A stretch of 16,961 bases of DNA, from NCBI RefSeq assembly GCF_002435945.1, contig NZ_DIXC01000041.1, forward strand, positions 1-16,961, given 5' to 3'. The notes under the pieces were generated by a model. It searched no databases, was not told where the DNA came from, and saw nothing but the letters and a program-made list of their open reading frames with translations. This document shows, one piece after another, positions 1-7,129 of this stretch (the first letter of the stretch is position 1; each line of letters starts with the position of its first letter). The translations under genes were made by a program, and so were the position numbers. This DNA is from Mesotoga sp. UBA6090. Lineage in GTDB: Bacteria > Thermotogota > Thermotogae > Petrotogales > Kosmotogaceae.

Positions 1-165
1 AAGCGGGCAAATGGCTCCAAGCTCTTGCTCGTAGGGAGTCTCGTCTATTTGCACACTGGACAATGGGGATATTCTATGCGGCTGGATAATGGGAGCCGGA
101 TGAATCGAGAGGTTCAAGTCCGGTTCTGAGAGAGCCTGGGGGTGAAATCCCCCTGGGCTACTCAC
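1..165 (+). mobile_element. Group II intron, 3' end (domains V and VI)
   Basis: The end of a bacterial group II intron enters from the left edge. Domain V is a canonical 34-nt hairpin at 93-126: a 9-bp lower stem (GAGCCGGAT with GTCCGGTTC), a 2-nt AA bulge, a 5-bp upper stem (GAATC with GGTTC) and a GAGA tetraloop. The catalytic AGC triad is at the 5' base. A second G/C-rich stem-loop at about 131-158 fits domain VI, and the intron probably ends near the CTACTCAC at 158-165. The rest of the intron lies outside the window. The exact 3' splice junction is inferred, not proven. Confidence 0.85.
3..89 (+). CDS. Group II intron reverse transcriptase/maturase, C-terminal fragment
   Basis: The reading frame starting at base 3 is open from the window edge and ends with TAA at 87-89. 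It encodes 28 residues, including ARRESRLFAHW, which resemble the C-terminal tail of intron-encoded reverse transcriptases. The stop lies four bases before domain V, a common place for the ORF to end in bacterial introns where it sits in domain IV. The protein would splice the intron as a maturase and copy it into DNA during retrohoming. Only this tail is visible, so no catalytic motif can be checked. The call rests mainly on position relative to domain V. Confidence 0.55.
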   Translation, partial: AGKWLQALARRESRLFAHWTMGIFYAAG

Positions 166-238
166 CGGAACTAAGGTTCAAGCATACCCACTGAAATAGA
201 CTACGGTACAGTATAGTAAACCATAGGTACGCATATAG

Positions 239-244
239 TATAAT
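239..244 (+). promoter_or_regulatory. Candidate -10 box for the AAA ATPase gene
   Basis: A perfect TATAAT lies 25 bases upstream of the start codon at 270. No good -35 hexamer stands at 16-18 bases. The 7-mer TATAGTA occurs twice (212-218 and 234-240) and could be part of a binding site. The GGAGGTG ribosome binding site follows at about 259-265. Confidence 0.5.
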
Positions 245-269
245 ATAAAAGACTGTATGGAGGTGCGGC

Positions 270-1478
270 ATGGTAGACCTTCAACCTTTTTTTGAAATCC
301 AGGAGAGACTGCTGAGCTCTGTTCCTATTAAGTTCAAGCGTTACGCATATGCGTCGATAAATTGGAATGACCCGCTTCTGGGTATCGTTGGAGCGAGGGG
401 CTGTGGAAAGACGACTTTGCTTTTGCAGAGAATCCTTGAAAAAGGACAAAAGGGTTTCTTATACATTTCTGGAGATAACCCATTAGTTCTTAGAGAGGGA
501 ATCTACGGCATAGGAGACACATTCTTCAAGCTTGGCGGCAAGACACTTGTGGTAGATGAAGCTCATAGACAGCCAGGATGGGCAAATGACATCAAGGCCT
601 TGCATGACTCGCATCCGGAAAAGCAGATTCACTTCTCGGGCAGCTCGAAATACTCCGTAGTGAAAGGGACCGCAGACCTCTCAAGGCGAGCAGTATTGAA
701 TGAACTCAGGCATCTCTCATTCAGGGAATTCATAAATCTGGAAAGGGGAGAAGACTTTCCAGCATTAGATCTTAGTGAGCTCCTCAAGAATCACATGGAG
801 ACTTGCAGGGAGCTTCAGAAGCTAGAACCGCTGGAACTGTTCAGGGAGTATTTGAGGATTGGTTCATATCCTTTCCGCCTTTCGTACGCATCTTACTATG
901 AGAGACTACTTAACACTCTAGATAAGTCGATCTATCAGGATGTTGTTGAGCAAGACTCACTGAGAGGCGAGGCTTCAGCAATCATCAAGAAGATCATCGC
1001 CTTTGTAGCCACTAGTGTTGTTCCATCGATCTCCCCGGAATCGCTTTGCAAGGAGTTAGGAATAACCAAAGTCACCCTCTACAGCTATCTGGATTCCCTA
1101 GAGAGGGCAGGAGTACTGAGAAGAGTTCTTCCATGCGGGAGAGGAGTAAAAGGAATGCGCAGCGGTTCGAAAGTCTTTCTCGGCGAAACCAATCTCTATT
1201 ATGCTCTTGGCCTTTCGCAATGGAATCTTGAGGCAAACATGGGAACTATACGCGAAGCCTTTTTCGTCTCACAAGTTAGTCACCTAGGGATTTGCGTACC
1301 ATCAACTGGAGACTTCTCCCTGCGTGAAGAAGACAAGGAGATAACCCTCGAAGTCGGTGGTCCAGACAAGGGAAGACGCCAGCTAAAAGATTCTTCAAAC
1401 GGATTCGTGCTGCGTGATGGAATCGAAATCGGATTTGGAAACACCATCCCGCTATTCCTCTTCGGGTTCCTCTATTAG
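270..1478 (+). CDS. AAA_14/DUF4143-type ATP-binding protein
   Basis: This 402-residue P-loop ATPase belongs to the family with an N-terminal AAA_14 domain and a C-terminal DUF4143-like half. Walker A is GARGCGKTT at residues 41-49. Walker B is TLVVDEAH at 92-99, followed by RQPGW, a typical family motif, and a serine-rich segment at about 122-127 (FSGSSK) in the sensor position. Residues around 255-290 look like a winged helix (SPESLCKELGITKVTLYSYL). The tail IPLFLFGFLY is the usual family ending. The start is well supported by GGAGGTG five bases before ATG. The physiological role of the family is poorly known; it is abundant in prokaryotes, often single-gene and horizontally moved, with presumed DNA-related functions. 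It stands alone between the intron and the first repeat block. Confidence 0.85.
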   Translation: MVDLQPFFEIQERLLSSVPIKFKRYAYASINWNDPLLGIVGARGCGKTTLLLQRILEKGQKGFLYISGDNPLVLREGIYGIGDTFFKLGGKTLVVDEAHRQPGWANDIKALHDSHPEKQIHFSGSSKYSVVKGTADLSRRAVLNELRHLSFREFINLERGEDFPALDLSELLKNHMETCRELQKLEPLELFREYLRIGSYPFRLSYASYYERLLNTLDKSIYQDVVEQDSLRGEASAIIKKIIAFVATSVVPSISPESLCKELGITKVTLYSYLDSLERAGVLRRVLPCGRGVKGMRSGSKVFLGETNLYYALGLSQWNLEANMGTIREAFFVSQVSHLGICVPSTGDFSLREEDKEITLEVGGPDKGRRQLKDSSNGFVLRDGIEIGFGNTIPLFLFGFLY

Positions 1479-2192
1479 AACAGACATTAGTATCAGGTTC
1501 TGTGCACTCTAGTTCGCCCGTGTAGGCCCTGCAAAACTCATTCTTGGCTTTTTTCGTCCGGATCGAGATCCTGGCCAGGAGCACGAGGATGACGACTGGC
1601 TACTCCCTCTACCCTCATTCTATACTCTCTACTTTCTCTCTTATGACAATACACAAGGATGACGTGAAGGGTCTGTCATCCCGTAGTGTTCCTGTACGGG
1701 ATCTCATCTGCCCGACGCAGTCGGAACTTGCCTCGCCGAAGGCGAGACTGGCCAGGCGCAGCCTGCCTGGCCTGCATCAGCAGACTGGCTACTTTTTGCC
1801 TTCTGCTTTGCGCCTGAGAGATGGCTTCCTTCCCCTTCGGGCGAACAGCCGTTCGCCCCTACAAGAAGAATATGATTCTGAATGGGATCACAGATCAAGA
1901 AGATCGGCCTGCATTAGCAGACTGGTTTTGAGGATCTTTCCCCGCGAAGCGGAACTGGCCGCACGAAGTGCGACTGGCCTCTGCCAAGGGCAGAGACTGG
2001 CCTGCGTTAGCAGACTGGCTAATTGTCCCTCCTGCGAAGCAGCATCACTTCCTCGCGCCAGCCCTGCGTCCACCGATGCTTCTCAGTGCGTCGCTAGCTG
2101 GCACTCTCTTTGTTGGCATTGTATGCGCAACGTTTTCGGCGCATCTCGTCTAATGTCCTATAGTAGCCTCACTTGGCGTCGAATGATACTAG
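1479..2192. repeat. Intergenic mosaic of hairpin modules (block 1)
   Basis: This gene-free stretch is built of modules that recur elsewhere in the window. It holds an ATCCTGG...AGGATGACG element (about 1567-1592), an ATCCCGTA/TACGGGAT hairpin (1678-1702), a first run of mini-hairpins (1709-1795), the GGGCGAAC/GTTCGCCC hairpin (1839-1858) with a conserved downstream tail to about 1908, and a second run (about 1908-2070). Within the second run CCGC-GAA-GCGG, GCAC-GAA-GTGC, TCTGCC-AAG-GGCAGA and TGC-GTTA-GCA are each followed by (G/A)ACTGGC(C/T). An open frame runs through the block into abiEi but shows no protein-like composition. Confidence 0.85.
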
Positions 2193-2238
2193 TTGTACTA
2201 ACGTGCGTTAATATGGTATTATTAAAGCACGTAAGTAC
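2193..2238 (+). promoter_or_regulatory. Promoter and inverted-repeat operator of AbiE system 1
   Basis: TTGTAC (2193-2198) and TATTAT (2217-2222), 18 bases apart, make a plausible sigma-70-type promoter. It is embedded in a long inverted repeat: GTACTAACGTGC at 2195-2206 and GCACGTAAGTAC at 2227-2238, matching at 11 of 12 positions around a 20-base centre that contains the -10 box. AbiEi antitoxins are known to repress their own operons by binding inverted repeats, so this is a likely AbiEi operator. The assignment is inferred from position and symmetry. Confidence 0.7.
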
Positions 2239-2251
2239 AGAGGGTGAAACG

Positions 2252-2848
2252 ATGAATGACCTCGAGAGGATCAAACAAATCGCTGCCGAAAACAATGGTT
2301 TTGTTGAAACCTGTGATGTTGTAGCACAAGGAATTAGAAAGGAAGAGCTAAGAAGGCTTCTTGAGCTGGGACAGCTTGAGAGGGTCTCGCGGGGAATATA
2401 CTTCTTATCAGAAAACATAATAGATGAGTACAAGATACTCCAGATGAGGTGCAAATCTTGTGTCTTCTCTCACACAACATCCCTCTATCTATTGGGTCTC
2501 TCAGACCGGGCACCATCCAAATACCATATTACTGTATCTCAAGGATCAAACGTAACCCATCTTTCGAAAGAGCGTAGTGATCTGGTTTTCCATTACGTGA
2601 AACGATCCCTTTTTGACCTGGGTTTGGCCAATGTCAAATCGCCTTTTGGAAACAATGTAAGGTCTTACGATTCCGAAAGAACCATCTGTGATCTGCTAAA
2701 GGAGAAAGATAAGTTTGATATTCAGATCGTCTCGAATGCCTTGAGATTTTACTTCAGAGGCGTGCATGATATTGCGAAACTATCGAAATACTCGCGGATT
2801 TTGGGAGTTGAAGATCTCTTGCATACTTATACAGAGGTTCTGCTGTGA
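2252..2848 (+). CDS. abiEi: Type IV TA antitoxin, AbiEi family (system 1)
   Basis: This 198-residue protein is the antitoxin and transcriptional repressor of an AbiE toxin-antitoxin/abortive-infection module. The N-terminal 60 residues form the typical winged helix-turn-helix: a region with RKEELRRLLELGQLERVSRGIYFL, where 'LGQLERVSRGIY' is the family hallmark. The C-terminal part carries SERTICDLL, the conserved motif of the antitoxin domain. ATG at 2252 is preferred because a GAGGGTG ribosome binding site lies just upstream and similarity begins there. The open frame extends back to 1544 only through repeat DNA. The gene overlaps the toxin gene by four bases (GTGA), so the two are translationally coupled. 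The known AbiE antitoxin acts without stably binding the toxin. Confidence 0.9.
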   Translation: MNDLERIKQIAAENNGFVETCDVVAQGIRKEELRRLLELGQLERVSRGIYFLSENIIDEYKILQMRCKSCVFSHTTSLYLLGLSDRAPSKYHITVSQGSNVTHLSKERSDLVFHYVKRSLFDLGLANVKSPFGNNVRSYDSERTICDLLKEKDKFDIQIVSNALRFYFRGVHDIAKLSKYSRILGVEDLLHTYTEVLL

Positions 2849-3705
2849 TAAACCCCGAAAAGCTGAAAAAAGAGATTCGCAAAATCGCCGCAGAGAAAGA
2901 CTTGAGGGCGGGAGAGATTCTTCACATGTTCATGTTCGAAAGATTTATTGACCGACTGGCCAGATCCCGTTACAAAGAGTTCTTCATATTGAAGGGAGGG
3001 CTTCTTATCGCATCTATTGTAGGTATTGGGCAGAGAACTACAATAGATATGGATACGACGGTGAAGAACATTGCAATGAATGAAGATACGCTGAAAAAGG
3101 TTGTGAGCGAAATAATCGAAATAGCTCTAGATGATGGGGTTAGTTTTCAGTTCGAGCGAATAGTGCCTATACGCGAGGAAGACGAATACAACAACTTCCG
3201 TGTTTCTTTGGAAGCAAGATTCGGTCGAATCAGAATTCCAATGAGAATTGACATGACAACTGGAGATGCGATAACTCCCGGAGAAATCGACTACCAGTAT
3301 CGCTCAATCTTCGGAGAAGAGAAAATCATCATAAAAGCATATACATTGGAAACGATACTCGCCGAGAAATACGAAACTATCTTGAGAAGAAGTGTCTTGA
3401 GTTCTCGTCCTAGAGATCTGTACGACGTTCACACGCTTTTCAGACTGAAGAAAGGCCAAATCTCCACACCGACACTAAAGAAAGCAATTGAAAACACCGC
3501 ACTTAGACGACGATCATCCAATATACTCGCTGATTACGAAAGCGTTGTCTACGAACTCATGGACTCTGAGTATCAGAAAAGACTCTGGGAAAACTATCAA
3601 AATGAAAACAGCTATGCCAAAGGCATTCAGTTCAACGACGCACTTGAAACAGTGAAGATAATCGGTGACCTTCTCGAAAACTCTGATAGACTGAGTTTTC
3701 ATTGA
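2845..3705 (+). CDS. abiEii: Type IV TA toxin, AbiEii nucleotidyltransferase (system 1)
   Basis: This 286-residue protein is the nucleotidyltransferase-like toxin partner (DUF1814/AbiEii-AbiGii). The family motifs are present: LKGG at 49-52, then DMD at 68-70 as the metal-binding acidic pair, a further acidic strand RIDMTTGD at about 134-141, and ETILAEKYETIL (about 170-181), supplying the conserved lysine, followed by RPRDLYDVH. Related MenA/AbiEii enzymes block growth by adding nucleotides to tRNA; that this one does so is inference. It starts with GTG inside the antitoxin stop codon. A decayed paralogue of its central third lies at 13262-13609, about 10 kb downstream. Confidence 0.9.
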   Translation: MINPEKLKKEIRKIAAEKDLRAGEILHMFMFERFIDRLARSRYKEFFILKGGLLIASIVGIGQRTTIDMDTTVKNIAMNEDTLKKVVSEIIEIALDDGVSFQFERIVPIREEDEYNNFRVSLEARFGRIRIPMRIDMTTGDAITPGEIDYQYRSIFGEEKIIIKAYTLETILAEKYETILRRSVLSSRPRDLYDVHTLFRLKKGQISTPTLKKAIENTALRRRSSNILADYESVVYELMDSEYQKRLWENYQNENSYAKGIQFNDALETVKIIGDLLENSDRLSFH

Positions 3706-4112
3706 GTTGTAGCAGGACCTCCTTTCGATCCTGAGACCGAGATCCTGACCAGAAGCACGCCAGGATGACGTGAAAGGGTTGGCATCCCGTTGAGCCTTCC
3801 GCTAAATCCACTTGCTTTGTAATTCCGTAGTGTTCCTGTACGGGATCTCATCTCTTCAGTCTCTCCTTCTCTCTTACTCTCTCGCGCTCCTTAACCAAGA
3901 ACCTGGACACGAAGTGTCGGAACGAAGAACCGCTCTTTACAACAACAGTTCCCAACGCTCTTGCCAGACCCTAGACCCCACAACCCTAGACCCGGCTCAT
4001 ACGTTCTTTTCGCAGGACGGAGAACCGTTGACGGTTGACCTGCGAGGCTTCCCGCGAAGCAGTCTCACTTCCCCGGACGTTCTTCGGCGCACCTAATCCC
4101 TATACTTTTATG
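3706..4112. repeat. Intergenic mosaic of hairpin modules (block 2)
   Basis: Modules in order: an ATCCTGACC...CCAGGATGACG element (about 3741-3770), a truncated and then a nearly complete ATCCCGT-type hairpin (3783 and 3822-3846), a pyrimidine-rich segment (about 3850-3890), a GACAC-GAA-GTGTC mini-hairpin near 3905-3918, a tract with CCCTAGACCC twice (about 3968-3993), the GGACGG...GTTGACGGTTGACC module (about 4013-4045), then CCCGCGAAGCAG with linker CTCACTTC and a CCGGACGTTCTTCGG-like hairpin. The CCCTAGACCCGGCTCATACG tract reappears near 6310. No gene is seen. Confidence 0.8.
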
Positions 4113-4118
4113 TATAAT
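4113..4118 (+). promoter_or_regulatory. Candidate -10 box for the AAA/DUF4276 operon
   Basis: A perfect TATAAT lies 24-36 bases upstream of the possible starts at 4142, 4148 and 4154, directly after the repeat block. No convincing -35 hexamer is visible. Confidence 0.45.
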
Positions 4119-4141
4119 CTAGATGAAAGGTAACTAATAGT

Positions 4142-5350
4142 GTGGTGATGTATGTGGCGCAAATTAACTTCGATAAGTTCAGACTGAAAAATATAAGAAT
4201 CGCTGGATATAGACCATTTAAAGATTTCAGAGTGGGACTTTCCAGTTTGGAGGTATTGATCGGCGCAAATGCGTCCGGAAAATCAAGTCTGATGGAATTA
4301 TTGCGCTTTCTGCGAAATAGTGCCTACCAGGAGATTCCGTCAGAAATCATCGAAGGTTCTTCGGGAATGAGGATCTTTCATGTTCCAGGTGACGAACGCA
4401 TTGAATGGGAAGCAACTATCGATGCAGGTTTGAGTGCCGATGTGATTTATTCCGGCAGCATACTTGGCCCCATGGGTTCAATACGAGTCGACCACGAAAG
4501 GGTTGAAACTTCCCGGCCTTTATCCACAAAATACGATAAGCCTTTCCTATATATGGAGTTGAGAAATGGTGAAGGGACAATCTACGAACCGGAACTCAAG
4601 AAGCTAAAAGAGCAAAAGATTAAGCTTTTGAAGGCAAATCAGCTGGCGATAAGCACTATGAACAATCCTGGACTCTTTATGCTTTATAATCTACGTGAGT
4701 ATATTCAAAGATGGAGATTCTACAACTCTTTCAGAATGAGCAACGAACTACTAAGGCGTCCATCCATTACAGAACAGGAACCGATACTTCATGAGGACGC
4801 TGGCAACTTGAGTGCAGTGCTTCTCTATCTACAGACAGAGTATCCTGAAATCTTTGAAAGAGTGAAGTTCTATCTTGGGCTGATGCTGCCAAGTTTCAGA
4901 AACATCACTGTTAAGGCTAGAGGAGCACCCGGCCAAGTTATGGCGTTTTGGTCAGAGGACTCCGTTAAAGAAGAACTGACATTGGCCGATCTTTCTGATG
5001 GAACACTGAGGATACTATGTTGGGCCCTCATATGTCTTCACCCATTCCCACCAACTCTTGTTTTTGTTGATGAACCTGATCAAGGAATCCATCCTCGAGT
5101 ATATCCAGTTTTGGCTGAACTATTCAAAGAATTGAGTGACAAGACGCAGGTTTTGCTCACTACTCATTCATCATACTTTCTTTCCATGTTCGATATAGAG
5201 AATATCCTTGTGTTGAAGAAGGCAGAAGGCGACATAAAATCACTGAAGCCGTCAACTTCACAAGCCCTTATCGACAATCTCAAAGAATTCGGAGATCAGG
5301 AGTTAGAGATAATGCACCGGTCCGGAGAGTTCGAGATGATAGGAAAATGA
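4142..5350 (+). CDS. ABC-type AAA-family ATPase, defence-associated (OLD/RecF-like head domain)
   Basis: This protein of about 400 residues has an ABC/SMC-like head ATPase. Counted from GTG 4142, Walker A is GANASGKSS at 41-49, a signature-like LSDGTLRI at about 284-291, Walker B with D-loop TLVFVDEPDQGIHP at about 305-318, and a switch histidine in LLTTHSSYFL at about 338-347. Starts GTG 4142, ATG 4148 and GTG 4154 are all possible; GGTGAT just before 4154 could serve that codon, and I cannot decide. The gene overlaps the next by ATGA. Such ATPases paired with a TOPRIM-like nuclease resemble split OLD or Gabija GajA. A role in anti-phage defence is inferred from family and neighbours. Confidence 0.8.
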   Translation: MVMYVAQINFDKFRLKNIRIAGYRPFKDFRVGLSSLEVLIGANASGKSSLMELLRFLRNSAYQEIPSEIIEGSSGMRIFHVPGDERIEWEATIDAGLSADVIYSGSILGPMGSIRVDHERVETSRPLSTKYDKPFLYMELRNGEGTIYEPELKKLKEQKIKLLKANQLAISTMNNPGLFMLYNLREYIQRWRFYNSFRMSNELLRRPSITEQEPILHEDAGNLSAVLLYLQTEYPEIFERVKFYLGLMLPSFRNITVKARGAPGQVMAFWSEDSVKEELTLADLSDGTLRILCWALICLHPFPPTLVFVDEPDQGIHPRVYPVLAELFKELSDKTQVLLTTHSSYFLSMFDIENILVLKKAEGDIKSLKPSTSQALIDNLKEFGDQELEIMHRSGEFEMIGK

Positions 5351-5990
5351 ACCAACTGATGGTTTATGTTGAAGGAGAGTCTGACAGGCTCGCCTTGACG
5401 ACACTTATGAAACCCTTAATTGAAAAAAAGAACTCAGAGGGCATTGCTATAGAATTTGCAAGTGTTGGTCAGTCGGATAACATGTCGAACAACAAAAGAG
5501 CTCTGTTGGTAAAGTATCCTAGAAAGGCTTACCAAATCATGAGAAATAACAGGGAAAGCGCGGTCGTTCTTTTGCCCGACCTGTATCCTTACAATGTAGG
5601 TGTTCCTCACACAAGTTATTTACAGCTGCGCAATGGCGTTATGAACGCATTCGCCGCTATGCTTTCCGAAAGTGAAAACGAGCTGAAAAGCAGATTCGAA
5701 GTATTCTGCTTTAAACATGATCTAGAGGTTTTGTTGCTTGCAGCTTTTGATCAACTTCAAGAATGCCTTGGCATGAATATCCGCAAAACGTGGTCCAGAG
5801 AAGTTGAAGAACAGGACGACAACAATCCACCAAAAAAATCATCGAGAGTCTCTTCCGAAAGGCGAAAAAGCGGTACGGAAAGACAACGGCTGCAGAAATA
5901 CTCAGAAAAGCATCATTGGAAGACATCCGCCTGAAATGCCCTCAGAGCTTTGCTCCATTTTTGGAGTACATAGAGAAACTAAAACCCTGA
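5347..5990 (+). CDS. DUF4276-like (TOPRIM-like) protein, interrupted by a -1 frameshift at an A7 run
   Basis: The zero frame runs from ATG 5347 (overlapping the ATPase stop by ATGA) to TGA at 5932-5934 and gives 195 residues. The start MVYVEGESDR (acidic E9, E11, D13), a VVLLPDLYP stretch at about 74-82 and DLEVLLLA further on fit the TOPRIM-like DUF4276 family. After codon 164 the zero-frame tail is unlike any family member. The -1 frame continues with 50 residues containing KTTAAEIL, RLKCPQSFAPF and EYIEKLKP, the expected family C-terminus, and stops at 5988-5990. The break lies in seven A residues (5832-5838). Either programmed -1 frameshifting or transcript slippage yields a full protein of about 214 residues, or the gene is broken by loss of one A. 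Confidence 0.75.
5832..5838 (+). promoter_or_regulatory. Candidate -1 slippery heptamer A_AAA_AAA
   Basis: In the zero frame the run reads ccA AAA AAA Tca, the exact phase of a -1 slippery heptamer. A one-base backward slip of both tRNAs keeps full pairing and the next codon becomes ATC, entering the frame that encodes the family-like C-terminus. No strong stimulatory hairpin is evident just downstream; GAGA-G-TCTC at about 5844-5852 is a weak one. A one-base deletion or sequencing error is the simpler alternative. Confidence 0.5.
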
Positions 5991-6445
5991 ATCGATAGGC
6001 ATTATTATACTAAACACTGATTTCACTTGAGACTATTGGTTCATCCGCAACTTGGCATTTCATCATCGCGAACTAAATCGGTTATCGGGCGAACAGCCGT
6101 TCGCCCCTACAAGAAGAATATGATTCTGAATGGGATCACAGATAAAGAAGATCGGCCTGCATTAGCAGACTGGGTTTGAGGATCTTTCCCCGCGAAGCGG
6201 AACTGGCCGCACGAAGTGCGACTGGCCTCTGCCAAGGGCAGAGACTGGCCTGCGTAGCAGACTGGCTTATTTTCCCTCCTGCGAAGCAGCCTCACTTCTG
6301 CTCTTGCGAGACCCTAGACCCGGCTCATACGTTCTTTTCGGAGGACGGTGGACCATTGACGGTTGACCTGAGAGGCTTCCTGCGAAGCAGCATCACTTCT
6401 TGAATGTTCTTCGCCAGCCTTGCTCAACCGTTCCGGCGGCTGTGA
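5991..6445. repeat. Intergenic mosaic of hairpin modules (block 3)
   Basis: About 85 bases of ordinary sequence are followed by the GGGCGAAC-AGCC-GTTCGCCC hairpin (6087-6106) with its conserved tail to about 6153. Next comes the ACTGGCC mini-hairpin array (about 6153-6265), nearly identical to the one at 1908-2025 and in the same unit order. TGC-GAA-GCA with linker CCTCACTTC follows, then the CCCTAGACCCGGCTCATACG tract (about 6310-6330), the GGAGGACGG...GTTGACCTGAGAGGC module (about 6340-6382) and TGC-GAA-GCA with CATCACTTC. Confidence 0.85.
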
Positions 6446-6468
6446 TAGAATTTCATTGAGGTGATACT

Positions 6469-6771
6469 ATGCAAGATCTAGAAAGAGTTTTACAAGCATT
6501 GCGTGGAAATCTTCCAGAACTAAGAGATCGTTTCTCTGTCTCGAAGATAGGGGTTTTTGGTTCGTATGTGAAAGGAAATCAGTGCGACGACAGCGACGTA
6601 GATATCTACGTAGAGTTTGACAGGGTGCCTGGTTTAGAATTCATGGACCTCTCAGAGCAGCTTGAACGCATCGTACTAAAGAAGGTTGATTTACTAACTC
6701 CTTCTGGGTTAAAGAGCATACGAAACGCCCGAATTAGGCACGATATAGAGCAGTCAATAAGATATGTCTAA
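6469..6771 (+). CDS. mntA: MntA-type minimal nucleotidyltransferase antitoxin
   Basis: This 100-residue minimal nucleotidyltransferase has the diagnostic GSx10DxD motif: G31-S32, ten residues, then D43-V-D45. A third acidic residue is expected in the KKVDLLTP strand (about 71-78). In the characterised type VII system MntA AMPylates the HepT toxin on a tyrosine of its RNase motif and so silences it. The start is strongly supported by GAGGTGAT just before ATG; TAGAAT at 6446-6451 may be the -10 box. The gene overlaps hepT by eight bases, the usual arrangement for this pair. Confidence 0.9.
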   Translation: MQDLERVLQALRGNLPELRDRFSVSKIGVFGSYVKGNQCDDSDVDIYVEFDRVPGLEFMDLSEQLERIVLKKVDLLTPSGLKSIRNARIRHDIEQSIRYV

Positions 6772-7129
6772 AAGAGGAATCGGTGAGATCCTTGAAGATA
6801 TGATCGATAGCATAGAACGAATTACGGCCTATGTAGAGAATATATCATATGATGAATTCACCGCCGATCTGAAGACGCAGGATGCAGTAATCAGAAACAT
6901 CGAGATAATAGGAGAAGCAGCAAAACAACTCCCATATAACTTCACAGTAGCTCACAGCGACATTCCTTGGAGAGCAATAGCTGGTACAAGAGACCGACTG
7001 ATTCATGACTATTCAGGTGTCAACTTTGACATAGTGTGGGCCGTCATCGTTAACGACTTACCTTCTCTTCGAGCGAGATTGATCGAGATATTTCAGAGTG
7101 AGAAGAATTCAAACGAAAAGCAATCATGA
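6764..7129 (+). CDS. hepT: HepT-type HEPN RNase toxin
   Basis: This 121-residue HEPN-domain protein (DUF86) is the toxin partner of MntA. The RNase motif Rx4HxY is intact: R76, H81, Y83 within TRDRLIHDYSGVN. The upstream helix with TQDAVIRNIEIIGEAAKQL (about 38-56) is a family hallmark. In known systems Y83's equivalent receives AMP from MntA and the free toxin cleaves RNA. Both motif and length are complete, so the pair is probably functional. The last residues (EKNSNEKQS) are a polar tail, after which repeat DNA begins within 60 bases. Confidence 0.92.
   Translation: MSKRGIGEILEDMIDSIERITAYVENISYDEFTADLKTQDAVIRNIEIIGEAAKQLPYNFTVAHSDIPWRAIAGTRDRLIHDYSGVNFDIVWAVIVNDLPSLRARLIEIFQSEKNSNEKQS

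Noticed and set aside
1544..2251. Long N-terminal extension of the AbiEi frame through the repeat block
   Set aside because: It translates repeat modules also found in other blocks, and the ribosome binding site, promoter and family similarity all start the gene at 2252.
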